A DNA stretch of 64,000 nucleotides, taken from the NCBI GenBank assembly GCA_029532415.1, contig JAQOTA010000050.1, positions 4,526,001-4,590,000 on the forward strand, given 5' to 3'. Position numbers and translations under genes: made by a program. Shown piece by piece: positions 12,257 through 25,244 of this stretch. Positions within the stretch are counted from its first letter, which is position 1. Each line of letters begins with the position of its first letter. The notes under the pieces are model-generated. The model was not told where the DNA came from. It did no database searches and was given only the letters and a program-made list of their open reading frames with translations. The DNA comes from Marasmius tenuissimus (lineage: Eukaryota; Basidiomycota; Agaricomycetes; Agaricales; Marasmiaceae).

Positions 12257-13604
12257 TCAGAGATGTGCCGCGTTGTGTACCTCGTATCTCTGAGCAAAGG
12301 GATAGTCTGTGTACCCGGCAGGCTCGGTACTTCCAGGAAGATAGAACGTCGACCTCTCATATGGCGTCAGAGGGATGTTATGCTTCAGGCGGTACGGTAG
12401 GTCGGGCTGTTTTAGAGAAGGGGTCGTCAATGGGAAATTCGCCACGGTGACAGAACCATAATCACATACATTGGAGATGAACCACCGACCGTACGCAACA
12501 AGGTCGCCTTTGTTATCCGCGAGTGCTGTACCGGAAGCTAAATCGTAGGCACCTGCAGTGATCCAGCGTCGCCTGTTTTCGGTCTCACTTCCTTCAAGAC
12601 ATGACATCCAAATCTCACGAATACGATCATTGCTTCTAGCTGTCACTACCTCTTCAACGGTCTCGGGTCCATCGGCCCTTGGCTCAACGACGTGAATGTA
12701 TGCGAGATTTGGATGGGTTTTTTTGAGCTCTCTGACGAGGTGGGTGTAAGTTGGCATGGGATCTTTGACACCCGTGTCTACACTTCGGCGTGAGCATCCA
12801 TCAAGTGATTCTTCATCTGACGAAAGAATTCGAGGATTCACCGTTAAAAGTGTTCCAAGGACTCAATCGCAGCCCTGTCTTCCTTGGGCCGACCGCTTTC
12901 ACAACGGCGTCAACGACCTCCAAGGCAAATCTAGCTCGATTCTCCATGCTGCCACCATAGGAATCCGTACGCTGATTAGTCTTCTCTTTAAGGAACTGTT
13001 CGATGAGGTATCCGTTTGCTCCATGTAACTCAACGCCATCGAATCCGGCTTTGTAGACCGCGTTCTGTGCTGCCTCTGCGCAATATTGCACAAAGTCTTT
13101 GATCTCTTCAACCGTCAATGAACGAGGACTCTCCGTGCGTCCTGACATTGGTACGTCTGATGCTGATATATAAGAGTACGAGGGATCCTCAGACCGCAAT
13201 TGTTCTGGATCTGCCGCACGACCAAGAGCCCATAGTTGTAGGTAGGCGTATGATCCCTTCTGATGTATCGCGTCCACTATCTACGAATTCGTCAAAACCC
13301 CTGGGCTCATAGGATGGTGTTGAACACTACTCACCTCTTTCCACGCTGTAATCTGTGCGTCTGACCATATTCCGGAGACATGTTGTACACCACCGGCTCT
13401 TGGGTGGATAAACGTCCCCTCTGTAATGAGGAGCGTTCCCGACTGGCTCCCGCGCTGGGAATAGTATTCTTTCACCAAGGGAACCAACGGCACATGGTCC
13501 AAGTCCGCACGAAATCTCGTGAGAGGGGCCAATACTACCCTGTGGCCCAGGTTAAGGTCCCCGAGTTTTATGGGCTGAAATAGCTGAGACTGGGACTGTG
13601 CCAT
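12257..13604 (-). CDS. Old Yellow Enzyme family NADPH/flavin oxidoreductase
   Basis: FMN-dependent ene-reductase with a TIM-barrel fold. Three exons. Exon 1 starts MAQSQSQLFQPIKLGDLNLG and contains APLTRFRAD, with the flavin-contacting Thr. Exon 2 runs from IVDAIHQKGSYAYLQLWALG through VELHGANGYLIEQF to GLRLSPWNTF. Exon 3 starts VKDPMPTYTHLVREL and ends YEVHNAAHL. The substrate-binding pair His and Asn and the proton-donor Tyr are all present in HGANGY, so ordinary alkene reduction is expected. The Tyr-to-Phe change of some ergot-pathway members is absent. The next gene on the strand is an NmrA-like reductase, a pairing also found in secondary-metabolite loci. Confidence 0.93.
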
Positions 13605-14292
13605 TGACTCGGAGTAACGCAGTATGAGTGTTTCGGAGAATGAGTGTGTTATCGGAAAGAAGAGCCATGTCAATTCTTTGTTATATAGTATTAGCACCCA
13701 AGGTGTTTCTTTTGGTTCAGACGGCCGTGTATCTCTTTCAAATTTCCGGGCCCCAAGATGTAGTAGAAGAATAGTCATCGAATTGAAGGAGGCTCGAGGT
13801 GACCAAGCAAAACGGATTGAGTAGAGGTAGACCTGCAGCGGTCCCAATTAGGAACCGCAGGGGTCCGTAGCTCATCAGAATATCGGGACCGGAAGTATTC
13901 ATCCGACGTGGCGTATGGGATCCAGAGTTGTCTTGGTAAGGCTAGTAGGTATGTAGCACGTACCAGCTACCGATCGTGAACTACATGCGATGTATTTCAA
14001 TTGCGCCACAATTGACATAATGCAGTTGCCATAGCTGCTATATTGGACGTCGTTTGTTCCTGGCCAATGTAGTATATTGTAACTTGTCCACTCTAAACGA
14101 TGAGTATCCTGATCCAGGGCGTGTAAAGCTTTCAAGACGCTATCACCTGCATGACAAAGGTGAGGTTGTAGTGAATGGGACTATCAGAATTCAAGTTGTG
14201 TGTATTCATGACGAAAGCTCGTGAGCGTACGTAATAGTAAAAAGGGTGGGTAGGTCCTGGACGGAATAATTATGTAGTACAAGATGGAAAAA
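13605..14292. other. intergenic, promoter side of Old Yellow Enzyme
   Basis: No supported exon. A minus-strand TATA-like element (TATATAA, 13681-13687) lies about 77 bases upstream of the Old Yellow Enzyme start. The rest is the 3' flank of the KHA1-type gene. Confidence 0.45.
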
Positions 14293-17288
14293 TTATGCGT
14301 GAGATCCATTAACCCTGGCCTGAATAACCAAGAGACTTGCTCTTGCCCCGACAGCCACCATAGCAGCACCAACGTCACCGAGCGTCCGTGAAACAGAGCT
14401 AGCCAATGCCGCGCCTCCCGTCCCACTAGCTATCTGTGACAGCTCACCCGACAACGACTCAACAGCCATCTGTCTTGATCTCCCGCAAACTACAACAACA
14501 TTGCCTCCATTGATCGCACTCGTAAGCTCTGGGAAACCCGTTGCCGCGGACGCAGGGGACACAAGATCGACAACCTCCCTCAGCGGCCGCGACGAAGTCC
14601 TGGTGGCAAAAGTCACTCTTTGTAACCCAGCACCTGACGAACTCTCCCAAAGGATGTTATCAGCAGTATCGCTAGCCAATCGCGTCTGAGTATTGTGGTG
14701 GCCATAGACGGTGTCGGCGCCGCTGACAGTGTTGTGAACCGTATGTGCAACAACCTTTTCCTTCTCAACCTCGCTGTCGTCGCTCTCGTTGCCACTGTCG
14801 TCGGCGCCACGCTGGATCCTAACGACGACCGCCTTGACGCCCGTATTCCGCGAGCAGATCTGAAGGAGGAAGTTGAGGGCGGATCGGTCATCAGGACCAC
14901 CGAAGAAGGGGAGGAACAAGACGGTGTTGGCAGCCTGGAGGGAGCGGAGGGGGAAACAGCGGATTCTGTGCTCAAACGGCCACTTCCACGATCCACGAAT
15001 AACGCGACGTCGCAAGGAGTCTTCAAGAACACCTGACGAATGAACTCGGCGTATACAACCGACGACATCTGATCGTGCTGGTTCGACGAGGCTGATACTG
15101 GTGACGTCGGCGCGGCGGTTGAGCGATGGAACACTCCATCAAATGGATTCCTGGCAGCGGGACCTTCCTGGGTGCTCAAAGCGGCACCTGAACCAGTGCT
15201 GGCCCACGGGACCAGAACCATCTCGACATTCCTCTCTTCGACCTGTCTGGTTACGATGCTAGTGAAGTCCTCCCAAGCGGCAACCTCGAGTGCGGTATTG
15301 AGGGTGCTAGACTTCGCGCTGGAGGTAGAGCGACTTCCCAAACCTGCCAGCCATGCGAATGTGTTGAAGACCGAGGTGACCGGGTCGGTGTGAGCGAGAG
15401 CCGCCACCTCAGTTGATTTGAAAACAGCTGATGTTCGGCCCGACAACTCGATGAGGCGAACGAGGGTGAAGTCGATGAAAGAAGATGATGTGGGTTTGGA
15501 CGCCTCCTTTTCCTTGGGCAGATCCGGAAGGTCAGTCGAATCTCGCTTGGCATCGCTGTCCGAGATGCTGGTGGCGTCGGCGTGGATGGCGAAGAGGAAG
15601 CGTTTCCGAATGGGTGCAGCAACTGAGTCAAAGTCATAGCAGCGGGAAGCTGTTCGAGCTTGTCCAAAACAAGGGCGAACCTAGTCTTGACAGCAGCACC
15701 TTCAACAGTTTTCCCATCCCCTCTTTCGTTCTCCGAGGCACCGGGAGCAGGCTTGACGGCGCCTCAAACCGTAATGGCGAACTCGTTCAGGATAGAACCA
15801 GAGGGTCAAGGGGGTCGTGATGAAGGTCAGCACGATGGCATGAACAACGAACATGGAGAAGGTACGACCATCGAGAATTCCTGCTTGGAAACCGATGTTG
15901 AGGACGATAAGCTCGACGAGGCTAAGAGAGGTTGCTGATGAGCATCCCAAAACTAAGTGAGAAAAGTATACGCTTCACGCACCCTTTGCAACTCATCAAA
16001 CTTCCGATGGCCCCAGCCTCCCTCCAATTGAAGCCGAACGCTTGCGCAGTCAAAGCACACGAGAAAAACTTGCTGGTAAAGGCGACGAGGCATATGAGGA
16101 TGATGTAGCCCCAAGTTACACCGTTATCGAGCAGACCCAGGTTGGTTCGTAAACCTGAGAGTGTGAAGTACTAGGCCAATAGATATCAGTGAAGTTCTAA
16201 TTACAGAATCCAGGGCCAATACTCACAAGCGGGAGAAGTAAGATGGAGACGAGGTCCTCGATTTTCTCGACGATAGAGATAGTGTAACCATTCTCCTTGG
16301 GAATGATGAGGCCGACAAGGAATCCGCCTGAAACGGAATTGGTTAGTCCGATGGCGGTAATGATAGCATCCGGAGCTTAAGACTTACCGAAAATCGCATG
16401 AACGCCGATGACATCCGTGAAGAATGCAGCGATATAGACCAGCAAGAGAGTGACTGTCATCATGAGCGTGGTAGGTGCGCCATGCTCCAGACTACCCGTT
16501 TTCCGTGCCAGCCAAACGTATGCCCATCTCACTGGCCACAACAGGAAGGCGGTGAATCCAACGCAGGTAATCAAGACGTACAGTGCGGTGAGACCACTGG
16601 CAGCATTGACAAGTGAGACTGTCAGAGCCAATAAGATCCATCCGACAACATCATTTCCAATACCAGCAGAGAGAGTGACAACACCGACTGTGGTATCGAG
16701 CAGCTTGGTCTCCGTCAAGATACGACATAGGACAGGGAAGGCTGTGATGCCAATGGCAATGGCGATGAAGAGGATGAAGTATCCAAAATTGACACTCGGA
16801 AGCACGAATTCCCTATAGACACCGACACCCAGAGCAGCGCCGAGCCCGAGAGGAACTATCAATCCAGCTGCTGAGATGCATGCCGAAGCGCGAAGGTTCC
16901 TTTTAAGCACTCGGGTGTCTATTTCCATTCCAACTAGGAACAGGAAGAGCACAAGACCGATGTTGGCGGTGAGACTGAGCAGGGGCATGGACGGTTTTGG
17001 GAAAATGGTGTTCTGGAAGTTGGGGATGCGACCCATAACACTAGGACCGAGAAGGATGCCGGCTATGACCTCTGCAATGACCCGTGGCTGTCGAATGCGA
17101 CCTAGACCGAGAGCAAGAATCTGGGTGAAGCAGATGATGATGACGAGCTGGATAACCCAAAGTCGAATGGGATCGGATTCATTGTAACGAGCAGGATTAT
17201 CTCCAGAAAGAATGCCTCCTTGGTCGGCAGCTGCTCTTTTGACGAGCAGGTCGCGAGCGAGCACAATGTTCTCACTGAACTGGCCCAT
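14293..17288 (-). CDS. KHA1-type K+/H+ antiporter (CPA2 family)
   Basis: Multi-span cation/proton exchanger of intracellular membranes, CPA2 family. Exon 1 (16388-17288) holds [33 protein letters not shown] and [19 protein letters not shown], the antiporter core with the acidic pair. Exons 16227-16327, about 15983-16170 and from 15921 continue through [15 protein letters not shown] and [14 protein letters not shown]. The cytosolic C-terminal part includes [52 protein letters not shown] and [17 protein letters not shown], typical of yeast Kha1. Frame changes near 15.78, 15.6 and 14.95 kb need introns or indels. Only the second has a comfortable intron candidate, so the C-terminal model is unresolved. 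Confidence 0.85.
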
Positions 17289-17923
17289 GGATGATGGAGG
17301 TGGGGATGAGAGCCTGGGCAGACAATAACAGCCCCATTTCCATTTTATTCCATTTCGATATTAGGTATTACCCCGATCAGGAGCTCGTCAGGGACACCCG
17401 CTTCAGTACCTTTTTGGGTGGTCCAGACATACGGTTAGGAGATATAGCTGAAGATCAAAGTGTCAACAGGGGTTGACCATGGGGGTGGTTACCTTGGAGG
17501 CGCAAGAGGAGGCACAAGCTGAACTTATGGGCACGCCCTGTTCATCTCCCAAGTTTTATTTACAATCAATGAGTGCGGTGATTACCGAATTTCATTTCAG
17601 GCGGTTCTTCAATTCCAATCTCGAGCTATCTCGAGCAAAGGCCTGCAAAGGCGTCACAGTCCAGCTCAGTTACAGGCAAGTTCGCGCACGCAAAACGAAT
17701 CAGATTGATTCCATAGCTGGATCAGGCTACATACAACAGACCTTGATCGGGGATCACAGGGTTTACCAAGATACAGGACTTTGCGGTTCCCCAGTACTTA
17801 CCCGCAGAATTGCAAAAAAAGGGAGACCTTGGGCGGAGGTGGCTGAGGAGCCGTTGACTTGGCAGTCGCCAACTGAATTCAGTAACGGTTGGCGCCAGGA
17901 GTAAAGGGGAATAGGGTCGAAAC
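17289..17923. other. intergenic between KHA1-type gene and BUD31
   Basis: Promoter side of the antiporter gene and 3' flank of BUD31. No supported coding exon or structured element. Confidence 0.45.
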
Positions 17924-18642
17924 TCATGAATCTGAACTACAACCACGACAGCCTACGAGGCCAAATTAGCTTTAGTAGACGGTGTGAAGGCTGACATACG
18001 CACCACAGTGATTACATTCCACAACAGTCCCAGGCCGGAGTTGGGCTTTCGGTACACGACATACGCATGTCGAACCTTGATAGTTCATGTCCTGGACGAC
18101 CACCAAAGTCAATATCATGCCATCTTTTGCTTGTCAATGGTTGCGCACCTTTGTCTGTATACACCTCAAGCAGCAAAGTTTCTCGTAACCAGCCTTCTTC
18201 CATTTGGCAATGAGACTTTGGAAACACGTCAATTCATGGACTAATATACGATGATGGCCAGCCACTCACTTTGCATCCGCATAACCTTCCTTCAGCAACC
18301 AATCGTAAAGCTCTCGACTGATAGCCTCTCGCTTGTAATAGAGCTCGTAGATGTATCTCGACCTCGTGTGTGAAATGCGCATTATGGGCCACAAGGACTC
18401 CGTTCTTCGTTTGCCTTCATGAGATTCGTTTTCCGCGTCTCTCATCTTGCTCGCGTAGTCGTCTAAAACCTGTATAACGTCGCAATAGTCGGATTGCAAG
18501 TCAGACGTCCGGTTTGTGCGTGCAGGTGCAGCAAAATCGTCAGCATAAGCAATGAGATAGTAAAGTGGTTCTAACGCACGGATTCGATCTCTTCAAACCC
18601 TTCCGGAGGTCTCTTGGTCCTTGAGGTTTTGATCTTGGGCAT
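17924..18642 (-). CDS. BUD31: pre-mRNA splicing factor BUD31 (G10 protein)
   Basis: Small nuclear spliceosome component of the G10/Bud31 family, linked to the Prp19-related core. Five short exons are needed. 18580-18642 encodes [20 protein letters not shown]. 18270-18469 carries [35 protein letters not shown] and [14 protein letters not shown]. 18149-18215 carries [20 protein letters not shown]. The fourth has [15 protein letters not shown] and VVECNHCG. The last reads CRGCSSDS before a stop at 17924-17926. All zinc-binding Cys pairs of the family are present (CCLRC, TCVC, CNHC, CRGC). The family is almost invariant in eukaryotes, so the match is secure despite fragmentation. Confidence 0.96.
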
Positions 18643-19351
18643 AGTGTGCGGTCAATGAAGAATAAGCGAGAAGATGGTGGTGGTTCTGGACAGAGTCGTC
18701 GGACCCACTTAAGCGCCGCGAGGCAGTGGCAAGCTGACTCGGGCGGTTCTCGCTCTTTCTGGCATGTTCTACGCCAAGTTCTCTATCTCTAGGAAGCGGA
18801 TTTGGAGAGAGGCATCTCTTAAACACGAACTTCCGATTTAGAGGTCCAGGGTATATTGAGCGTCGAACTGGAAGGCGGTTTCTAGGCGAGGTTTTGTAGC
18901 TATTCGTGCCCTGTTCCACATTCTCAGGGCTCAAACACTATTCTCTCGTACAATCTAGTACGTACAATTGCCAGAACAACACGTCTAGTCCCAGGAGCCC
19001 AGCTCGTTGCTCGTTGTGCGGACTTTGGATGTTTCCTGTGTAGACGCCCTATAGACGCCGGGCGGTTATATGTTATAACACATGTTGTAGGCGCCCGTTT
19101 GCTTGTTTGTTGTAATGTCTGCTTGTGCAGCACCATCATCGCGTTTGTGGCGCCCGGAGCGAAAGAAAGGAAAGCTTTGAATTTTATTCTCATGATGATT
19201 CAGTTTCTCCTTCCTCCGACTTCTTGTCCGTCCAATGCATCTTGCAATTAGTTGTGGGAAACCTTTGTCAGCGACAGTGGCTTCACTCAGCCTCAAAGAG
19301 CTCAAAGTCGACGATTCAGTGGCAGTCAAAGCTTGCTTCTAGACCGCAACA
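18643..19351. other. intergenic between divergent genes
   Basis: Shared promoter region of BUD31 (minus) and the kinase-like gene (plus). Open frames here are short and unrecognised. Confidence 0.45.
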
Positions 19352-22300
19352 ATGCCCTCCAAATCTCAACGTCGCAAAGGCAAGAAAAGGGCTGAACAAG
19401 CGCAATCGAATTCACCAGGTAAAATACACGATCTAAAGTTAACGCATGAAAATGAATCTGACGCGACTCTTTGCAGCTGAGAAACTCGATTCTGGCTCGG
19501 ACGAGATCCCCATCAGTGGCCCTGGGGCCAACAGAGCAATTCGTCTTGTGAATCATGCCAGTGATAAGGAAGAGTACGAAGAACTTCTACGAGGGATGAA
19601 GAACCTCACGCATCATCGCGTACTCATAACTGATCCCGAAGAAATCCGTTTGCTCAGAGAGGGTCCCAGCTATCCTCCGCCGAGACGAGTTCCCACTCTA
19701 GATCCAGTCCTCGACAGTATTCTTGACCGAACGCACGAGCTTGACACCACTGGACCTGGCAAACCTGTCAAGAAATCTACGTACTCTACCCCACGTCGAC
19801 AATTATACCGCTGGTGGCCTCGCGACCCCGATGGTCAGATCTACCAGTTTGAAGGTCTTGAAGGACGAGAAAAACGTGCTCCCAACGCCTGCAGACAGTG
19901 GGGTGCCACTCTTCACGATTTCTACCAGGTCCACAGATTGCCTTTCTATGAAGGCGTGATCACGTTTACGAGTGGGAGTAGGCTGGCTGCGTGGTGTCGT
20001 GAGGTGGGAGAATTGGACTATGCAAAGGATGAACTCGACTGGGCTGCGAATGAGCGAGATCCTTGGAGGAGGGAGGCCGCCGATATTGCTATCGTCCACA
20101 TGATGGAGGTCGATTACCCAGTGGTGTCGGGTCGTGTAGACGAAGAGATTCTCGATGCCCGCATGCTGTTCGGGAAGAAGGTGAGTAGTATGCCAGTACT
20201 TGGCTCAGCTTCATTGCGGCCCTGTCGTCTGATTTGTCTTACGAATGTGCATAGGTCACGAGCAAAACTCCTTTCCACCCATCGAGCTACCCCGATCCGT
20301 GGCCAATTCGTCCGTTCGCTGGTCTTGCTCCTCGTCTGGAAACACAGATCCCGCTTCATCTTCTCCCTGAAAAGCTGGTCGTGCATGACCCGTGGAATTT
20401 GCTCAACGGCACGACCAAATCTTGGAACGACTATGACGAAGACGTCGATCTCGACAAAATCAACCCGTGGCCATTCAACTGGCAGCATTCTCGCCCCCTA
20501 GACTACGAGCCGCATACGTACAAGCTCAATCTCACGTCTTCTGGCACCGAAAAGATTGACAAAGCGCGCGAGTCAATAAAAGCCTCTACCCCCGAATCAC
20601 CCGTGAGCATCCTTACCTACGTATTTCCCTCGAAAGAATCCGGAGAGACACGCGAACCGGCCTTTTGTATTTCTGTGCCGACACCACCTCCACCACCGAC
20701 GCACACGCCGGAGGCACACCTCTTCTTGACGCAGCATCCGGACAGACGGCTGGGTGTTGGGAACCATTCCATCGTGTACGCAGCGGAGTGGGAGGTGCCT
20801 AGGGAGTGGTTTGTGACGCCCCGGATCTGCATGGGGTGTATCATGGACAAAGCACTCGAGTTTAGGAGGAAGTGGATCACAGAAGAAGAATCCAAGCAAA
20901 GGAATGGATACACGATCTCTGATGCGGCACGGTTGGACGCGTTTAAATTCGATCGTTACGCGGACTGGATGCTACCGGTCATAACGAAGGGTGATATAAC
21001 CTTGCCCGACGATGAGATGAAGGTGTGGGAGGATGCGCCAGGATTCGAGCGCTCGTCGATCCCGGTTTTAGGTCGGCTGTACGCGGTCGTAGGAAACGTT
21101 CAGGTCGATACCAAGACGTATGTACGACCGAAGATTGTTTTGGACGTTGTGAGTGCTCACGAACTGTGGGAGGAAAACCAGAGGTTAGCCAAAGAGAGGA
21201 GGGGAGATAAGCCTGACCCATGGGCCGAAGGGAAGAAGAAGGTCAGGGAGATCCACGGCCAGGACGAAGGAACTAGTGAGGAAAATGTGGGGACCAGCGA
21301 TACAGAACCGGTTGATGTGAAGGGGAAAGGAAGGGCTCAAGAAGTCGAAGGCGAAATAATGGGAGCAGTGAAAGTCTGTCGAGAGTGGGACGTCGAAGAC
21401 ATGGGCAATTGTCAGACAGCGAAAGCCGATGACTGCGAGGAGTTCAACGGTACCTTCAATCCTGAAGGAGGACTATGTTCGAAAGCTAGCTCCGGTGACC
21501 AGGGACGATCGGAGGAAGACAAGCCCGAAATAATGACAACTTCCACTTTCCAGTACAAAGGTGGTTTGTGTCATGTCTACATTTCATCCGTACCTTGGCT
21601 CAACCCAGGCGATCCACCATGCTACAAACATGGATCGACACAGTGCTATTCTATTGTGCGGCCTGATGTTGTCGGAGAGGATGACATCAAGATCGCGGCC
21701 TCAAAAGAGACACGTCTCGATCTCAAACCAATCCCTCTCGTTCGTTCGTTCTATCACCCTGACAATTGCCGTCTTCCTCCCACCATGCGCGTGATGGTTA
21801 CAGCGAAGCTGAGCAAACGGGGAGATCGGCATCTCGCTCAGGAGGCCTTAAATTACCAGCGATTCGACAAGAGCTTCAGCGAGCACTGGGGCGGCTACAA
21901 TATGTGTCACCCGATAAAAGAACCTGTACCCTGCGGGGCGATTGCACCTGCATTTTATGGGTATTATGTGCACGATGAGGAGGTTGGCAGGCGAGACGAG
22001 GACGGAGACGAGAAGATGGATAACCCTGGTTTCCTCAGCCCCCTCCTACTTTTGGAAGATTGTGGACAGCCCATCGAACCTGGCCAGCTGAGCAAGGACG
22101 ATCGCATTGAGTGCGCTGGCCTCCTCGAGAGATTCCATCATCTGGGTTGGGAGCACGGCTCATTCTATCCTAGAAATATCCTCGTCAGAAAGGGTGACCA
22201 CGAGGATTTCCCTCCGCACAGGAATCCTGAGGATCTCCGTTTCAGGCAAGTATAATTACTTAACGTTTAAGATCATTGCCCGAAATGACAATTGCCACTC

Positions 22301-22442
22301 TTTTTCTGCTAGGTTGATTGATTTCGGACGCTCCCAATGCATCGACGATGTCGACAAGAACAACAACCGTGCTTTGCACGAATGGTACGTGAAGCTGGCT
22401 TATGAGAAGCAAAATGGCCTTGATACGATGGAGCTGCCCTGA
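19352..22442 (+). CDS. kinase-like fold protein with degenerate catalytic loop
   Basis: Large protein of a basidiomycete kinase-like type. Exons: 19352-19418 (MPSKSQRRKGKKRAEQAQSN), 19477-20180, 20255-22245 and 22313-22442. The kinase-like part has a glycine-loop-like stretch (GVGNHSIVYAAEWEVP), a loop reading WEHGSFYPRNILV where active kinases have HRDxxxxN, and an intact metal-binding IDFGRS in the last exon. Ser replaces the catalytic Asp, so it may be a pseudokinase or a divergent phosphotransferase. A long acidic linker (about residues 520-620) separates the parts. The last intron begins AG/GCAAGT, a GC-AG intron. Reading it as GT-AG hits an immediate stop. Confidence 0.78.
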
Positions 22443-22867
22443 TGAACGACTGGATATCATCCGACTCGTCTTTCTTGCGACAACCCTCTCATCTGCTTTT
22501 TGCGATTTCAAGCTTAACTCCGCATTCGCTATCTTGCTCTCATTCCAAGTTTTACTCGTACTGTACTCAAATGGCCATCCACGCATACATGTGTATATTG
22601 TATCATCCTCATAATTTTCTATTTGGATCAAGGCGAAGGTCAGTATGCTATAAATATCGTCAGGTTGGGTTCTGCAGAGGTCTTGGTGGCGTGGAAAATT
22701 CTGGAATAAGACCTTGTCAGCTGCTCAGGCTTGAGTTTCGCCTCCATGTGCATACGTCAAGTTCCCGCATTCACCTGAACACACAAGGGCCTATTTATAC
22801 CGCCATGCCACAATATCTCCAGCCCTGAACCAAACTGGTCTCCTGTTGTCTTCCTTATCCGTTCAGC
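22443..22867. other. intergenic
   Basis: 3' flank of the kinase-like gene and promoter of the Atg22-family gene. Nothing else supported. Confidence 0.45.
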
Positions 22868-25158
22868 ATGTCCAGACTCCCAGCTCCCGAGATTCCAGTC
22901 GCCAAGACCATTGATACAACACCTGAAGTCCGCGATGGCGCCTCAGAAGATGGCAAAACGAGCTCAGTTGAGATAGCTAGTGCTAATCGTAATGACACGG
23001 GTAATAAAAGACGCAAAGGGGGCATTGGGTTCGTGTCTTCAATAAGCAAGAACGAGCCGGTAGTGAGCAGGAGAGAATTGTGGAGTTACTACAGTGCGTC
23101 CTAGTTTTCTATCGTTCGAATGCTGGTTTCTGAATGACTCGTACAGTGTACTATAACGGTGACAACGTACGAATTTCAGAGTACACTCTTCCCATCCAAT
23201 CTTCATTCCAGGAATTTTAGGGTGTTGGCCCAAATGGATACTCTATGACCATCTTCCAGTCACTCGCGAATGCTGCCGGCTTCGATCCCGCCAAAGGACC
23301 AGGTTCTTCATGCTCAGGTGAAGGATCTTCAGGAAGATGTGTACTTCCATGGGCCGGAGGAACAAAGGCAGTTTCCAGCGTAGTTCTGATCGCAAACGGT
23401 GTCAGCTTCGCAGTGCGTTTCGTTTCCACGCTCGCAAATCGCGTTATACATTTCCTCAACGAGTTGACTCAACACCCTAGGTCATGACCTTTATATTCAC
23501 GACAATTGGTTCAGCGGCAGATTATGGGACGTTTGGACGCTGGCTCCTTTTGGTCATCACTTGCATATGCTGGGCTGCTCAGTTCGCCTCTATGAGTCTC
23601 ACGAACCCTTCGCGTTGGCCTGTCGCGATGGGGTTGTACATGGTTGGGTTTATCTCATATGGTGCTACGCTCGTGTTTTATGCGGCGTTGTTTCCTCGCC
23701 TGGCTAGAAATACTGCGCATGCACAAGCTTTGCGAGACGAGTACGATGCGGGCAGAATAGATCGCGAGGAGTACGAAAGGGAAGAAAGCCTGGAGAAGAA
23801 CAGGATTAGTAATATCAGTACGGTGTGTAGTTTTCTCTCTGCAACGCTTATTTCTTATCCGTGTTTCAGACTCACAGTAACATTGGGTACATCGTGACGC
23901 TCTGCTTGAACCTATCGCTCCTCCTTCCATTGGCCGACAATCCCCTTGTAAACAACTACGTTATCGTTTTGTGAGCTCCTCGGTTGTCTTGTATCTCCAC
24001 GGCTCCTCATCACCTTCGTCAGCACGAATGCTTACTGGGTCATGACCGGAATCTGGTGGTGTAAGTCATCTTGATTCTGTGTGCCTCGGAAAGCGGGATC
24101 GTTAACATAAGGCAGTCATCTTTCAGCAACCCCGTCCAGGCCCACCTATTCCAGAGGGTGAACACTATCTCACAATTGGATGGAGACAGGTTGGTCCGAT
24201 ACCCACGATATCTCCTCACGTATCTGACTTGTTGAGGATAGATCTGGGCAGCGCTCAAGCAGTACAGGAAGCTCCCCTATACGTTCACTTATCTTTTTGC
24301 CTTCTTCCTTCTCGCAGATGTCAGTACCAGTCATCCCTTCGACCCCGAATCATAACAACTCACCCGGTCTGCCGCATCTAGGGTCTGAACACGACGGGTA
24401 CCTTGGTGTCCATCTGCCAGAACGACAAGTTTTCGTTCAGCTTCCTCCAAAACACGTATCTTGGACTATCTCAAGCCGTCACGTCTACCATAAGTACCCT
24501 GGGCTTTTGGTACATCCAGAAGTACTGGAAGATCAGTACCAAGAAGATGGTACGCCTGTCACCGTCAACTCCTAAGTTCCTCTAACTTACTCGATATAGT
24601 TTGTTGTCACGAACGTGGTCACTATCCTAATACCTTTGTGGGGAATGATTGGGATATGGACGAATACCATTGGATTCCATAATGCATGGGAGTTTTGGTG
24701 AGAGATGGCATCGCTGGCTTGATTAGTTCATTTGACGGAGTGATGGCAGGTTCTACAATGTTGTGTTTGGTCTTTTCCAAGCCCCGTACTACGCCTTTTC
24801 TCAGACCATGATGGCGGAGTTAACCCCTCCTGGGTTCGACAACATGGTGAGGTGTTTCATTCCGAAATGAAAACACCACATCTGATCATTTCAATCACAA
24901 CTAGTTCTTTGGCTTATTCGGACTGTCGAATCGGGCCTCGTCTATGATTGGGCCGAATGTGATACAGGCAATCATCGACAAAAGCGGAAGTAACTGGATG
25001 GGATTCCCTTCTTATTCGCGCTGTGTGCTTGTGCCTCATTTGTTATATGGTTTGGCGTGAATGTAGAGCAGGGACGTCGGGATGCGGTCGATTGGGCAGA
25101 GGAGATTAGGCTCAAGCAGGAGAATGATAGCGGGCATAAGGCTGGGGTCTACAACTGA
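22868..25158 (+). CDS. Atg22-family vacuolar transporter-like protein
   Basis: Multi-span protein of the Atg22 branch of the major facilitator fold. In yeast, Atg22 exports amino acids from the vacuole after autophagy. Many short exons. Exon 1 starts MSRLPAPEIPVAK and ends in VSRRELWSYY. The next gives GVGPNGYSMTIFQSLANAAG. Then come transmembrane stretches: MTFIFTTIGSAADYG, WLLLVITCICWAAQFASM, GLYMVGFISYGATLVFYAAL, a charged loop with REEYEREESLEKNR, later SFLQNTYLGLSQAVTSTIS, FGLFQAPYYAFSQTMMAEL and FFGLFGLSNRASSMIGP. It ends in LKQENDSGHKAGVYN with TGA at 25156-25158. The order of segments matches the family. Exact borders of middle exons were not all fixed. Confidence 0.85.
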
Positions 25159-25244
25159 GCTCTCGGACGCGCTCGAGCACTGTTACCATAACAGTCTAAT
25201 ATACTTGAACCTCCTACATGACCGTGGGCTACAGTCGCGCCATA

